Notes: generated by a model from the letters alone, not told the origin. DNA of 60,687 nucleotides from Bacteroidota bacterium (GCA_024279935.1 JAJRQZ010000115.1:1-60687), one strand, 5' to 3'; shown: positions 44,530 through 53,124, counted from the first letter of the stretch. Made by a program: numbers and translations.

Positions 44530-44697
44530 GTGAATAAATACTTGCTTTTTATAATGATCACATCGGTTTCAATCTTTTGTTCGTGTAAAAAGGAGCCGGT
44601 TGCTTATGAAGATTCGGGCAAAACCCTTGAGCTTTATATATGGCAGTGCCTAAAAGTTGTGTTGTTGACGGACAATAGGCTTTGTCGGACTAATTGA
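44530..44697 (+). CDS. Possible small lipoprotein (GTG start)
   Basis: A GTG-initiated frame gives 55 residues: NKYLLFIMITSVSIFCSC, which fits a lipoprotein signal peptide with Cys17 or Cys19, then KKEPVAYEDSGKTLELYI. The rest (LKVVLLTDNRLCRTN) looks unlike a folded domain, so it may be a truncated gene. It lies 33 bases ahead of the flippase gene. Confidence 0.35.
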   Translation: MNKYLLFIMITSVSIFCSCKKEPVAYEDSGKTLELYIWQCLKVVLLTDNRLCRTN

Positions 44698-44725
44698 TAT
44701 TTTAAAGAATTTCTATTTACATTTG
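44694..44725 (+). promoter_or_regulatory. Bacteroidota-type promoter for the 44.7 kb flippase and lipid cluster
   Basis: TTG at 44694-44696, a 21-base gap, then TACATTTG at 44718-44725 matches the TTTG / TAnnTTTG pattern. The flippase ATG follows five bases after the -7 element, so a transcript would have almost no leader. Confidence 0.45.
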
Positions 44726-44730
44726 CCGCA

Positions 44731-46218
44731 ATGCAAAAAAAGTTTGTAAAAAATCTCGTTCTTTTATTGTTCTTGAACTTCCTGGTGAAGCCCTTTTGGA
44801 TATTGGGCGTTGACAGGCAGGTGCAAAATGTCGTAGGCCCCGACGAATACGGCTTTTATAGCGCTATCCTTAGTTTTTCTTTTCTTTTCTATATTTTCCT
44901 TGATTTGGGGATTACCAACTTCAACAACCGGAATATTGCCCAGAACACCCAGCTTCTTCAAAAACACCTTGCCGGGATAGGAACCCTGAAGCTGTTGCTG
45001 GGAATTCTTTATGGTATTATAATAATAGGCATCGGAATTGTCTGGGGTTATAGAGGACGTGAGCTCTATCTGCTCGCCTGGGTGGGGCTCAATCAGTTTC
45101 TGCTGTCGTTCATCCTTTATCTGCGATCGAATATCAGTGGATTATTGCTTTTTAAAACCGATAGTTTTTTGTCGGTCCTCGATAGGGTCTTGATGATATT
45201 AATAGTGGGGATAATGATTTGGACCGGCTGGTTCAGCATGAAATTCACGGTTGAATGGTTTGTTTATGCTCAAACAACAGCATATCTGGTTACTGCTTTG
45301 ATCGCCCTGGTGGCGGTGCTAAAACAGTCGGGCAAATTGCAGCTGAACTGGAATCCGGTATTTTTTATTGCCATAGTTAAAAACAGTCTGCCATTTGCCT
45401 TGCTGGTATTGTTGATGAGCTTTTATAACCGCATCGACCCGGTATTGATCAGGAAAATACTACCGGTCGAAAGTGGTGATTATCAGGCTGGTGTATATGC
45501 CCAGGCTTTTAGGTTGCTGGATGCCGGACAGAATTTCGCTTTTCTCTTCTCTGTGCTTTTGCTGCCAATCTTCTCTAAATTAATCAAGGAAAAAAAGCCG
45601 ATCGATCAAATAGTGCGCTTGTCGTTCTCGATCCTGGTTACCGGGGCCATAATAATTGCTATCACTTCTTCTTTTTTCTCAAAAGAAATAATGAGCCTGA
45701 TGTATAACAAGTTCGGGACCGAAACAGCTTCGGAATATACCTTGAGGATTTCCCAGTCCTCATATATCATGAGCATATTGATGTTTAGTTTTGTGGCCAT
45801 CTCGTCAAACTATATTTTCGGGACCCTGCTTACGGCCAACAGAAGCCTTAAAAAATTAAATATTATAGCATTTGCCGGATTGCTACTGAACATTGTTGTC
45901 AATATCGTCCTAATACCGAGATTTATGGCAACCGGGTCTGCTTGGGCAAGTCTTGTTGCGCAAGGAAGCACTGCGGTATTGCAGCTTTTGCTTGCCGTGA
46001 AGGTGTTTAAATTCAAACCCGATTACCTCCTTGTCGCCAAATTTATATCCCTTATCTTCATCTTGGTTTCAGGCGGATGGCTTATGAAAAACATAATTAA
46101 TGCGGATTGGAGGCTGTTGGCAACGGTCCTGTTTGCTGTTGGCTTAATGTATTCGCTGACAATCAGGCTACTGGATGTTAAGGGCTTAATTAAGATACTG
46201 AAATCGGAGGAAGCCTAG
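44731..46218 (+). CDS. Wzx-like oligosaccharide flippase
   Basis: The product has 495 residues and about 14 membrane helices. Its opening KNLVLLLFLNFLVKPFWILGVDRQVQNVVGPDEYGFYSA is that of the Bacteroidota polysaccharide flippase family, and a RIDPVLIRKILP segment is typical of the middle. It flips lipid-linked sugars or lipids across the inner membrane. It starts the ACP/acyltransferase cluster, with the ACP gene 78 bases downstream. Confidence 0.88.
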   Translation: MQKKFVKNLVLLLFLNFLVKPFWILGVDRQVQNVVGPDEYGFYSAILSFSFLFYIFLDLGITNFNNRNIAQNTQLLQKHLAGIGTLKLLLGILYGIIIIGIGIVWGYRGRELYLLAWVGLNQFLLSFILYLRSNISGLLLFKTDSFLSVLDRVLMILIVGIMIWTGWFSMKFTVEWFVYAQTTAYLVTALIALVAVLKQSGKLQLNWNPVFFIAIVKNSLPFALLVLLMSFYNRIDPVLIRKILPVESGDYQAGVYAQAFRLLDAGQNFAFLFSVLLLPIFSKLIKEKKPIDQIVRLSFSILVTGAIIIAITSSFFSKEIMSLMYNKFGTETASEYTLRISQSSYIMSILMFSFVAISSNYIFGTLLTANRSLKKLNIIAFAGLLLNIVVNIVLIPRFMATGSAWASLVAQGSTAVLQLLLAVKVFKFKPDYLLVAKFISLIFILVSGGWLMKNIINADWRLLATVLFAVGLMYSLTIRLLDVKGLIKILKSEEA

Positions 46219-46238
46219 ATATTTGAAAAACAATTTTC

Positions 46239-46264
46239 TTGTTTTGAAACAATTTGTATTTTTG
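46239..46264 (+). promoter_or_regulatory. Possible promoter for the acyl carrier protein gene
   Basis: TTG (46239-46241), a 15-base gap and TATTTTTG (46257-46264) resemble the Bacteroidota consensus but the spacing is shorter than the usual 19-21. It lies 32 bases before the ACP ATG. Confidence 0.35.
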
Positions 46265-46296
46265 CCGATTGATCGACCACTAATTTATTTTAACTG

Positions 46297-46542
46297 ATGG
46301 GAAGAGACCACATTGAAGAAAAAGTGAATAATTTCTTGATAGAAGAGTTCGAGTTGGAGTTGGAACAATTAAGTCCCGATGCTTTGATGAAGGAAGATTT
46401 GGATATTGAAAGCCTTGATTTTGTTGATATTGCAGTTATTATCGAAAAAGAGTTCAAAATAAAAGTAACAAGCGAGCAAATGGTCAAGATCAAGAAACTT
46501 GACGATTTATATAATTTTATCCTGGAATATCAACAAAACTAA
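46297..46542 (+). CDS. Acyl carrier protein
   Basis: The product has 81 residues and the ACP fold: N-terminal helix EEKVNNFLIEEFELELEQL, then KEDLDIESLDFVDIAVIIEKEF with Ser39 as the 4'-phosphopantetheine site in DIESLDFVD. It is not in the usual fabD-acpP-fabF setting, so it is a pathway-specific ACP. Its stop codon overlaps the start of the LpxL-like acyltransferase gene by one base, which suggests direct acyl handover to that enzyme. Confidence 0.94.
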   Translation: MGRDHIEEKVNNFLIEEFELELEQLSPDALMKEDLDIESLDFVDIAVIIEKEFKIKVTSEQMVKIKKLDDLYNFILEYQQN

Positions 46543-47429
46543 TGTCTTCGTGGCAGGGCAAGACCAGGGGTGGCAAATTTGGATATTGGTTCTTCATTCA
46601 AATTTTACGATGGCCGGGAATTAATTTTGCCTACTTTTTCCTGTTTTTCGTTTCCGCATATTTTTATTTCTTTGTCGGCAGGGCGCGAAAGCCTATATAC
46701 TGGTATTTCAGGAACATCCATTCGTTTTCCCGCATAAAATCCACCATGTCCACTTTCAGCAACTTTTATTTGTTCGGGCAAACAATTATCGACAAGGTCG
46801 TGTTGATGTCGGGCCTGCCGAATAAATTTACTTTTAACTTTGACGGAGAAGAACACATCATCAAGATGTCAGAAAGCGGCGGGGGCTTGCTTTTAGGCGC
46901 CCATGTTGGAAATTGGGAAGTTGCCGGTCATTTGCTCAACCGAATAAATACGAGGGTGCATATCGTCATGCTGCAAGCCGAGCACGAGAAAATAAAGTCG
47001 CTGCTCGACAAGGTGATGACAAAGAAACAAATGGACATAATACCTATTTCAGATGATTTCTCGCATCTTTTTAAAATAAGGGAGGCATTGGAGAGCAATG
47101 AGATTGTTGCCATGCACGGCGATAGGTTCTTATCCGGCACCAACACGATAACAAAGGATTTTTTCGGGCATAAAGCCGAATTCCCCCTCGGGCCGTTCTT
47201 GCTAGCGGCAAAATACAAAAAACAAATATGCTTTGTCAACGCATTTAAGGAAACATCCTCGCATTATCATTTTTATGCTGAAAAACCAATAAAGGCAAGC
47301 CCTTATACAGATATAAAAACGCGCAATTCGGAAGCGGGAAACCTGCTTGAAGGGTATTTGCGGAATTTACGGCTGATGCTTGAGAAATACCCGCGGCAGT
47401 GGTTTAATTATTATTATTTTTGGGCTTAA
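46542..47429 (+). CDS. LpxL/HtrB-like lysophospholipid acyltransferase
   Basis: The product has 295 residues. It has a membrane anchor near residue 30 and the catalytic HX4D/E motif in GAHVGNWEVAGHLL (near residue 121), then a lipid-binding region MHGDRFLSGTNTITKDFFGHKAEFPLGPFLLAAK. It belongs to the family that adds secondary acyl chains to lipid A, and it also recurs in aryl-polyene and flexirubin clusters as an ACP-dependent acyltransferase. The immediately preceding ACP gene supports the second role. Confidence 0.9.
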   Translation: MSSWQGKTRGGKFGYWFFIQILRWPGINFAYFFLFFVSAYFYFFVGRARKPIYWYFRNIHSFSRIKSTMSTFSNFYLFGQTIIDKVVLMSGLPNKFTFNFDGEEHIIKMSESGGGLLLGAHVGNWEVAGHLLNRINTRVHIVMLQAEHEKIKSLLDKVMTKKQMDIIPISDDFSHLFKIREALESNEIVAMHGDRFLSGTNTITKDFFGHKAEFPLGPFLLAAKYKKQICFVNAFKETSSHYHFYAEKPIKASPYTDIKTRNSEAGNLLEGYLRNLRLMLEKYPRQWFNYYYFWA

Positions 47430-47443
47430 ATATTGAATATTAA

Positions 47444-48514
47444 ATGGGTTATAATTACGGAAACGATAACAAATCGGCCTTGCAGGCTAAGTATGATGCG
47501 CAGAAAATTGCTTTTGCACCTATTATGTTTCAAGCGGCCAAGGCTCTGCGCGACCTGGGAATACTAAAGTATTTGATGGAAAACCGTAGCAAAGGTTGTG
47601 AGATAAACCAAATCGCACAAGCGCTGAAACTTAGTTACTATGGTGTTAAAGTACTGCTTGAGGCAGGTATAAGCCTAGAGGTAGTTTATGCAAAAGACGG
47701 GGAGTTCTTCATATCCAAAACAGGGTATTTTATTGAAAGCGACGAACTTACAAGAGTTAACATGGATTTTACCCAGGACGTGAATTATCTTGGGATCGCA
47801 AATCTGCAGGATTCTATTAAAAACGGAAAAGCAGAAGGCCTTAAAGTTTTTGGTGATTGGCCTACCGTCTATGAGGCTCTTGCCGATTTGCCCCCTAAGG
47901 TTAGAAAAAGCTGGTTTGCGTTCGACCATTATTATTCGGATTACGCCTTCCCCGAGGTGCTTTCGTATATAACAGCTGATAATCCGGGGAAAATTCTTGA
48001 TGTAGGTGGCAATACAGGCAAGTTCTCGATTTTCTGTGCTAAAAACAACCCTGATATCGAAATGACCATCCTGGATCTAGCGGGACAGGTGAAAGAAGCG
48101 AACAAAAACATAGAACAGGAAGGGCTTACAGGACGCATATCCACCCATGCGCTGAATTTACTGGACAATTCAATACCTTTCCCAAAGGGCCATGACGCGG
48201 TATGGATGAGCCAGTTCTTGGATTGTTTCTCTCCACAAGAAATCCTAGGGCTGTTGGAAAGAAGCCGCGATGCTATCGACGAAAACGGTTCAGTATTTAT
48301 CCTGGAGACTTATTGGGACTTGCAGCAGTTTCCGGCATCTACATACAGCCTGCATGCTACGTCGCTGTATTTCACGGCAATGGCAAACGGGAATTCCCAA
48401 ATGTACCATTCGGACGACATGAGAAAGCTTGTTGAGAAAGCCGGATTGCGAATGGAAAAAGAATTTCTGAATGTTGGTGTCAGCCATACACTTTTTAAAT
48501 GTAAAAAAGCGTAA
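47444..48514 (+). CDS. SAM-dependent O-methyltransferase (dimerisation-domain type)
   Basis: The product has 356 residues. The N-terminal about 100 residues are helical with a winged-helix-like dimerisation domain (LRDLGILKYLMENRSKGCEINQIAQALKLSYYGVKVLLEAG). The catalytic domain has ILDVGGNTGKFSIF (near residue 183-196), VWMSQFLDCFSPQEILGLLERS and EETYWD-like LETYWDLQ. Related enzymes methylate hydroxyl groups of aromatic polyketides. It lies 15 bases after the LpxL-like gene in the same operon. Confidence 0.9.
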   Translation: MGYNYGNDNKSALQAKYDAQKIAFAPIMFQAAKALRDLGILKYLMENRSKGCEINQIAQALKLSYYGVKVLLEAGISLEVVYAKDGEFFISKTGYFIESDELTRVNMDFTQDVNYLGIANLQDSIKNGKAEGLKVFGDWPTVYEALADLPPKVRKSWFAFDHYYSDYAFPEVLSYITADNPGKILDVGGNTGKFSIFCAKNNPDIEMTILDLAGQVKEANKNIEQEGLTGRISTHALNLLDNSIPFPKGHDAVWMSQFLDCFSPQEILGLLERSRDAIDENGSVFILETYWDLQQFPASTYSLHATSLYFTAMANGNSQMYHSDDMRKLVEKAGLRMEKEFLNVGVSHTLFKCKKA

Positions 48515-48529
48515 TTTTGAACTCTTGTT

Positions 48530-49309
48530 ATGAGTAAATATCAAATATCTAATATCGGCCTTGTTCTTTCGCTAGCAATAATCATCGTCTTGGATTATTT
48601 CTTCGGACATTGGATGCTCCTGCTCGCAGTGCCTCTTATAACTTTTTATGTGAGCTTGATCGTCATGGGCTCGGCATCCATAAGGTTTAACTTTTATTTG
48701 AAATCGCTTAAGCGAGGAAGTGTTTCGACGAAAGCAGTGGCTCTTACATTTGACGACGGACCCGATAAGGATATTACCCCTAAAATCCTGGAAATACTGA
48801 ACAACTATAACCTCCGGGCGGCTTTTTTCTGTGTAGGGAATAAAATCGAAGAGCATCCCGGACTTCTTAAGACCATTTATAATGCCGGCCATATAATTGG
48901 AAACCATAGTTATAGCCATTCCAAGATTTTTGACCTGCGTTCAACTGCAAATATGGTTGTCGAGATAAAAAAAACCAATAAGATCATAAACGAATGCATA
49001 GGCGTAAAACCGGTATTGTTCCGGCCGCCATTCGGGGTTACCAACCCGCTATTGGCAAAAGCCATCAAGATCACTAATGTCGTTTCTATGGGTTGGAGCC
49101 TGCGTTCCTGGGACACTAACGGCAAAATAACCAAGGTTGTAAACCGTCTTAAACGCAAGGTACATTCCGGCGATATTATTTTATTCCACGACAACCGCCC
49201 CAATACGCCTGAGATCTTGGCTCGGTTTATCCCATACCTGATAGATAATGGATATCAAATCGTTCCTCTCGACAAGTTCTTGAAAATAAATCCTTATGAG
49301 AGTAATTAG
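48530..49309 (+). CDS. NodB-domain polysaccharide deacetylase
   Basis: The product has 259 residues. It has one or two N-terminal membrane helices (IIIVLDYFFGHWMLLLAVPLITFYVSL). The NodB motifs are all visible: MT1 TFDDGPD (near 73), MT2 GNHSYSH with two metal histidines, MT3 RPPFGV, and MT5 LFHDN. It deacetylates N- or O-acetyl groups of a glycan or, in this context, possibly a pathway intermediate. It overlaps the LolA-like gene by 14 bases. Confidence 0.92.
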   Translation: MSKYQISNIGLVLSLAIIIVLDYFFGHWMLLLAVPLITFYVSLIVMGSASIRFNFYLKSLKRGSVSTKAVALTFDDGPDKDITPKILEILNNYNLRAAFFCVGNKIEEHPGLLKTIYNAGHIIGNHSYSHSKIFDLRSTANMVVEIKKTNKIINECIGVKPVLFRPPFGVTNPLLAKAIKITNVVSMGWSLRSWDTNGKITKVVNRLKRKVHSGDIILFHDNRPNTPEILARFIPYLIDNGYQIVPLDKFLKINPYESN

Positions 49310-49925
49310 CATATCTTTTCTTTTGCTGCTTTTCCATTTTGCATACCCCCAAAGTGCTTTTGTCCAAATCGGGGACGCCGGCAAATTGAAGGCTGAAATC
49401 AAGAAGCACTCAGAGGAGGTCAACAGCATAAAAAGCGATTTTGTGCAGGAGAAAAACTTGAGCATGCTGGAAGAAAGCGTAACTAGCGAAGGCCGGTTTT
49501 TTTTTAGGAAACCCGGAGAGATACGCTGGGGGTATTCAAAGCCATACGAATACGTAATCGTAGTTGCCGACGGAAAATTCCGGATAAGCAACGAAGGGAA
49601 GGTAAGCGTCTTCGACATCGGCTCCAACCAGATGTTCAGGCAAATAAGCGATATGATCGTTATGGCCATCAGCGGTGATTTTGTCGATAATGAGGAGTTT
49701 GACATCGGTTTTTTTGAAAACGCGGACTTTTACCTTGCAGAGCTCAAGCCGCATGCCCGGCAAATTTCCGATATGCTGTCGGCCATTAAAATATATTTCG
49801 ACAAAACAAGTATGGATGTCAAGAAACTTAAGTTCATAGAACCGGGAGACGATTATACTTTGATAGTATTTAAAAATTATCAGAAGAATATCGATTTAAA
49901 GGATTCGGAATTCATTCTTAATTAA
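49296..49925 (+). CDS. LolA-like outer-membrane lipoprotein carrier protein
   Basis: The product has 209 residues, a signal peptide (ISISFLLLLFHFAYPQ), then NSIKSDFVQEKNLSMLEESVTSEGRFFFRKPGEIRWGYSKPYEYVIVVADGKFRI, the LolA pattern of repeated strands around a hydrophobic cavity. Besides carrying lipoproteins, LolA paralogues sit in aryl-polyene and flexirubin clusters as carriers for the lipid product. The order deacetylase-LolA-lipoprotein matches those clusters. Confidence 0.9.
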   Translation: MRVISISFLLLLFHFAYPQSAFVQIGDAGKLKAEIKKHSEEVNSIKSDFVQEKNLSMLEESVTSEGRFFFRKPGEIRWGYSKPYEYVIVVADGKFRISNEGKVSVFDIGSNQMFRQISDMIVMAISGDFVDNEEFDIGFFENADFYLAELKPHARQISDMLSAIKIYFDKTSMDVKKLKFIEPGDDYTLIVFKNYQKNIDLKDSEFILN

Positions 49926-49935
49926 TCACCGGAAA

Positions 49936-50595
49936 ATGCAGTTGTTTGGAAAAATATTCCCTAAAGCTCTTCTCTTCGGCTTTCTGCTCAGTATAGCCTC
50001 CTGCTCGCCAAATTATTTGAAAAATTTTAAATTACTGAACAATAGCGATTTAAAAATCCCAACCATCTTTAATCAGGATTATCAAAAATCGCTTTACAAA
50101 GCAAATCTGAATATAATCGGGAAAGAGCTGAGCGGGGTCCTGCTTTTTAAAAGGACAAACAAGTCAGGATTCCGTATTGTTTTTATGTCGGAGATAGGCC
50201 TAAAATATTTTGACTTCGGGATTGAATACGGGGGTGAGGAATTCCTGGCCCGAACATATTATATCATGCCCGCGCTGAATAGTGGGGAGGTTCGGAATAT
50301 CTTAATCAACGACTTCAGCATATTGCTCAGCGATTTCAAGGCCAATAGAAACCCCATTGTGTATCGGTCGGCGGAAAGTAAGCGGATTGCTGTTGAATAT
50401 AAGGACAATGGCCAGGCTTATATCTGTTTCCGCCAAAACGGGGGCAACAGGATAGGGGAAGTAAAATGGAAGTCGAAGGCTGGCGGACGCTCAGTCATCA
50501 CCATTGACGCGTTTTCCGATGGGATTCCTTCCGGCATTGAAATTACAAATAAAAAATATTCATTGTTGCTGAAGCTGCATCTGATTGAACAATAG
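49936..50595 (+). CDS. Lipoprotein of the aryl-polyene-like export module
   Basis: The product has 219 residues. A lipoprotein signal (ALLFGFLLSIASCS, cysteine near 24) is followed by a beta-rich domain with YKANLNIIGKELSGVLLFKRTNKSGFRIVFMSEIGLKYFDFGIEYG. The pattern looks LolB/DUF3261-like, as expected for an outer-membrane acceptor paired with the LolA-like carrier 10 bases upstream. The call is by fold pattern and position only. Confidence 0.75.
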   Translation: MQLFGKIFPKALLFGFLLSIASCSPNYLKNFKLLNNSDLKIPTIFNQDYQKSLYKANLNIIGKELSGVLLFKRTNKSGFRIVFMSEIGLKYFDFGIEYGGEEFLARTYYIMPALNSGEVRNILINDFSILLSDFKANRNPIVYRSAESKRIAVEYKDNGQAYICFRQNGGNRIGEVKWKSKAGGRSVITIDAFSDGIPSGIEITNKKYSLLLKLHLIEQ

Positions 50596-50771
50596 CGTCA
50601 AACCGGGCTTGTATTTTGTTTTTGGGCAATAAATTATGCGGGCAATATCACCGGGCAACTTTTGTTGGCTTAATCGGCTCATATAGAATAAGCCTGGATA
50701 CTGGAAATGAATGTGAAATTGATAAGTTGTCGAGCCCAGGCATTCCCGGTATCATTAAAAAAATAAATATA

Positions 50772-51155
50772 ATGAATTGGGATTTAGAAAAAAACAAAAA
50801 GGTCGCTATCGAATTTTATAGACTTTCATATTACGGGAATCCCCGAAAAGCTGTTGAATCATATGTCGGGGCTGAATATATCCAACATAATCCCCTAGTC
50901 GGTGACGGCGCTCAGCCATTCATCGCATATTTTGAAAAAATGGCAAAGGAGTATCCGGACAAAAGTATCGAATTTGTAAGGTCGGTGGCAGAAGGCAACA
51001 TGGTGGCCCTTCATACGCACCAAGTATGGCCGGTTGGGGACGAGTATGTAACTATGGACTTTTTCAGGTTTGATGTAACAGGAAAAATAGTTGAGCATTG
51101 GGACTCGACGCAGCAAATACCCGGCTCATCCGAAAACGGGAATACGATGTATTAA
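50772..51155 (+). CDS. SnoaL/NTF2-like polyketide cyclase family protein
   Basis: The product is 127 residues from the ATG at 50772 (MNWDLEKNKKVAIEFYRL); the longer frame from 50616 adds 52 residues with no likeness to the family. It has ESYVGAEYIQHNPLVGDG, FEKMAKEYPDKSIEFVRSVAEGNMVALHTHQVW and MDFFRFDVTGKIVEHWDSTQQIP, the ester cyclase/SnoaL-like fold. Such proteins hydrolyse or cyclise small molecules, but most are uncharacterised. It lies apart from the ACP operon by 177 bases. Confidence 0.85.
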   Translation: MNWDLEKNKKVAIEFYRLSYYGNPRKAVESYVGAEYIQHNPLVGDGAQPFIAYFEKMAKEYPDKSIEFVRSVAEGNMVALHTHQVWPVGDEYVTMDFFRFDVTGKIVEHWDSTQQIPGSSENGNTMY

Positions 51156-51207
51156 GGAATACCTTCTTTTGTATATTTGAAGCCGGAAATTATATATTTA
51201 TATTCTC

Positions 51208-51588
51208 ATGAGTGCGATAACTGTTGTTTCGATAGTGCTGATTAACCTAGCATTGATTTTTTATAGCGTGGGCGTATGGTTCGAGAGGTTTGGCAAATAC
51301 CTTAAAACATGGCACTTGCTATGTTTCTGGATAGGCTTTGCCTTCGACGTGTCGGGTACTTTGGCGATGCATTTTATTTCTGACAAAGGATTTGACCTGC
51401 TCGACCTGCATACCTTGACAGGGCAAGTGGCTCTTTGGTTGATGCTGGCCCATGCGATTTGGGCAAGCGTTGTCGTTAAAAAAGGATCTGAAAAAACCCG
51501 CGAAAACTTTCACCGTTACAGCCTTGTGGTATGGATAATATGGATGGTGCCTTATATTGGAGGCGTCTTCCTTGGCATGAAAGGCTAA
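51208..51588 (+). CDS. HsmA family small membrane protein
   Basis: The product has 126 residues with four membrane helices: ITVVSIVLINLALIFYSVGVWF, WHLLCFWIGFAFDVSGTLAMHF, LDLHTLTGQVALWLMLAHAIWA and YSLVVWIIWMVPYIGGVFLG. The conserved histidines and DVSGT match the HsmA (TIGR03987) family. Function unknown. It sits between the SnoaL-like gene and the degraded toxin-antitoxin region. Confidence 0.78.
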   Translation: MSAITVVSIVLINLALIFYSVGVWFERFGKYLKTWHLLCFWIGFAFDVSGTLAMHFISDKGFDLLDLHTLTGQVALWLMLAHAIWASVVVKKGSEKTRENFHRYSLVVWIIWMVPYIGGVFLGMKG

Positions 51589-51898
51589 GTCGTATCGGCA
51601 AAACCTATATATTGCCAATAACGGAGCAGGCCGGGAAGGCCCAGGCCAAACTCATGCTTCCCCCCTGATAACTTTGGCTTATTCAGCGGTTTAAGCGACG
51701 AACCGCCCTATTGAACATGGAAACACATGCCTGCCGCACGAACAGGGAAGGGCTGGCGGGCAGACAACAACTCAATGTTAACCTAGATTTAGGCAAGGCC
51801 GTGCTGCACCTTGGATGGTTTTAAACCAAGACCCTTGCGCAGATAGCTGAAGCCCACCATTTCCAAAAGCAATTTTTGTCAACATTATTCATCTTGTG
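51589..51898. other. GC-rich structured intergenic stretch
   Basis: About 310 bases without a convincing gene. They are more GC-rich than the neighbouring toxin-antitoxin region and hold several inverted segments: GGCC...GGCC near 51630, GCGGTT / AACCGC around a TAAGCGACG loop near 51690-51712, and CATG-GAAACA-CATG near 51715. The segment GACGAACCGCC is reminiscent of motifs at the 3' end of some group II introns, but no intron domain V was proven. The stop of the antitoxin-like gene abuts it. Confidence 0.4.
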
Positions 51899-52441
51899 TT
51901 ATGCCGGGCATCGTTTGGCAGCAGGGTCATGGACAGCCGTAGAATGCACATTCACGTCAACATAAAAGAAAAACAAACAATGCCTTGTTGAAGGAATTTC
52001 AAGGCCATCAACCTGATACCAAGTTATCTTATGAAACTCACAAACATTCTTATATGCTTTCTCCGAATGTATCATTAATTTCATAATAAATTCTTCTTTA
52101 GGTTCTCTATGGTTATTTATTACCTGACTCAAACTTACTGGAGCAACATCAATATCCTTCGCAAAAGTACTTCTCTTTGTATATATGGAATCGATATATA
52201 GTTTTAAGAAATCTGAGAAATAGTTATGATTATCATATACAGGAATCTTAATATATTCCTCCATTTTCAGTTTCAATTGCAAAAGCTCAGCCTTGGTAAT
52301 TTGGTCTTTAGAAAGGTTTTTCATCCTCATTAAACGAGCTTCCATTAAAGCCGCGGCATCGGATTCACGTTCCTTATTTGATTTGTACCTTGAATCAATA
52401 CCGTATTCTACATCCATAATATTTTTTTTATTTTCAGTCAT
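51899..52441 (-). CDS. XRE-type helix-turn-helix antitoxin-like protein, C-terminus altered
   Basis: The product has 180 residues. It matches a Bacteroidota family of HTH proteins paired with small toxin-like genes: DVEYGIDSRYKSNKERESDAAALMEARLMRMKNLSKDQI, LKLKMEEYI, then SDFLKLYIDSIYTKRSTFAKDIDVAPVSLSQVINNHREPKEEFIMKLMIHSEKAYKNVCEFHKITWYQV. The helix-turn-helix is in FAKDIDVAPVSLSQVINNHR. After ITWYQV the tail DGLEIPSTRHCLFFFYVDV and AVHDPAAKRCPA is unlike the family, so the end seems replaced by unrelated sequence. Its ATG overlaps the stop of the split upstream gene in an ATGACTGA arrangement, so the two were translationally coupled. Confidence 0.75.
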   Translation of the reverse strand: MTENKKNIMDVEYGIDSRYKSNKERESDAAALMEARLMRMKNLSKDQITKAELLQLKLKMEEYIKIPVYDNHNYFSDFLKLYIDSIYTKRSTFAKDIDVAPVSLSQVINNHREPKEEFIMKLMIHSEKAYKNVCEFHKITWYQVDGLEIPSTRHCLFFFYVDVNVHSTAVHDPAAKRCPA

Positions 52442-52654
52442 TGTCGTATAAATTTATTAAGTTAATTATCTCAGGAACTTCCATACTTAAAGTTATTCCT
52501 GTTATATTCATGTTGTATTTATCAATATAGTGTTGGGCAATTTTGCTTTTAGGTCTATGAGAAACACATGCTAGTTCCCCATATTCACGAATTGCAATTT
52601 TTGCTACATATGCAATTAGGCTTCCTGCGATTTTATCATAACTTTTTCATGTGT

Positions 52655-52840
52655 TTAATTGTTAAATACTGAAATAACATAACTATCTGATATTGAACAA
52701 CAAGAAGTTTTTACCTTTTCGTAAAGGCATACAATTTTCCCTGACCACTGAATATGGAATGTTAATTTTAAGAATATAACAGCTAAGAAATTTAAAATTT
52801 CATGTTCATGCTCCCTTCCGACTGAAGTCAAAATTGGCAA
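52655..52840 (-). CDS. Small ORF inside the insertion, unknown
   Basis: The frame begins at TTG and gives 61 residues (LPILTSVGREHEHEILNFL, then FHIQWSGKIVCLYEKVKTSCC). I do not recognise the family. It overlaps the small ORF at 52828-52989 by 13 bases. It may be non-functional cargo of the inserted segment. Confidence 0.3.
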   Translation of the reverse strand: MPILTSVGREHEHEILNFLAVIFLKLTFHIQWSGKIVCLYEKVKTSCCSISDSYVISVFNN

Positions 52841-52989
52841 TACTCTTTTGCGCTTAGCTGTGTGGGCAGTTCATCTTCGGGTTTTCTAATAGCTTGTAGC
52901 TTAAGATTTTTCAACCTCCAGTAAAAATCGCCCTTGTTACTTCCGACAGAGGTAATAATCATTCCCTTTTGTGTCAAGATGCTTGTCAT
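52828..52989 (-). CDS. Small ORF inside the insertion, unknown
   Basis: An ATG frame of 53 residues: MTSILTQKGMIITSVGSNKG, DFYWRLKNLKLQAIRKPEDE, LPTQLSAKEYCQF. The composition looks protein-like, but I know no family. It lies within the segment that splits the toxin-side gene and may be what the segment carries. Confidence 0.35.
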   Translation of the reverse strand: MTSILTQKGMIITSVGSNKGDFYWRLKNLKLQAIRKPEDELPTQLSAKEYCQF

Positions 52990-53046
52990 GGATGTTTCAT
53001 CTGTTTATAATTTTGTAATTAATTGTCATCTAGCATATTATATTTA

Positions 53047-53124
53047 TCATCGGATTAAGCGGATTAAGCGGATTTTAGTTTTTCGCAAGCGAAAAACATC
53101 CGTTAAATCCTCTTAATCCGATGA
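53047..53124. repeat. 78-base imperfect palindrome (extragenic hairpin)
   Basis: Arms starting TCATCGGATTAAG and ending CTTAATCCGATGA fold into a stem of about 38 bases with a few mismatches, closing on TTTTTCGC-AA-GCGAAAAA. The arms contain GGATTAAGCGGATT-type tandem units, a pattern I recall from intergenic REP-like repeats of many Bacteroidota. It lies inside the inserted segment. Confidence 0.82.
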
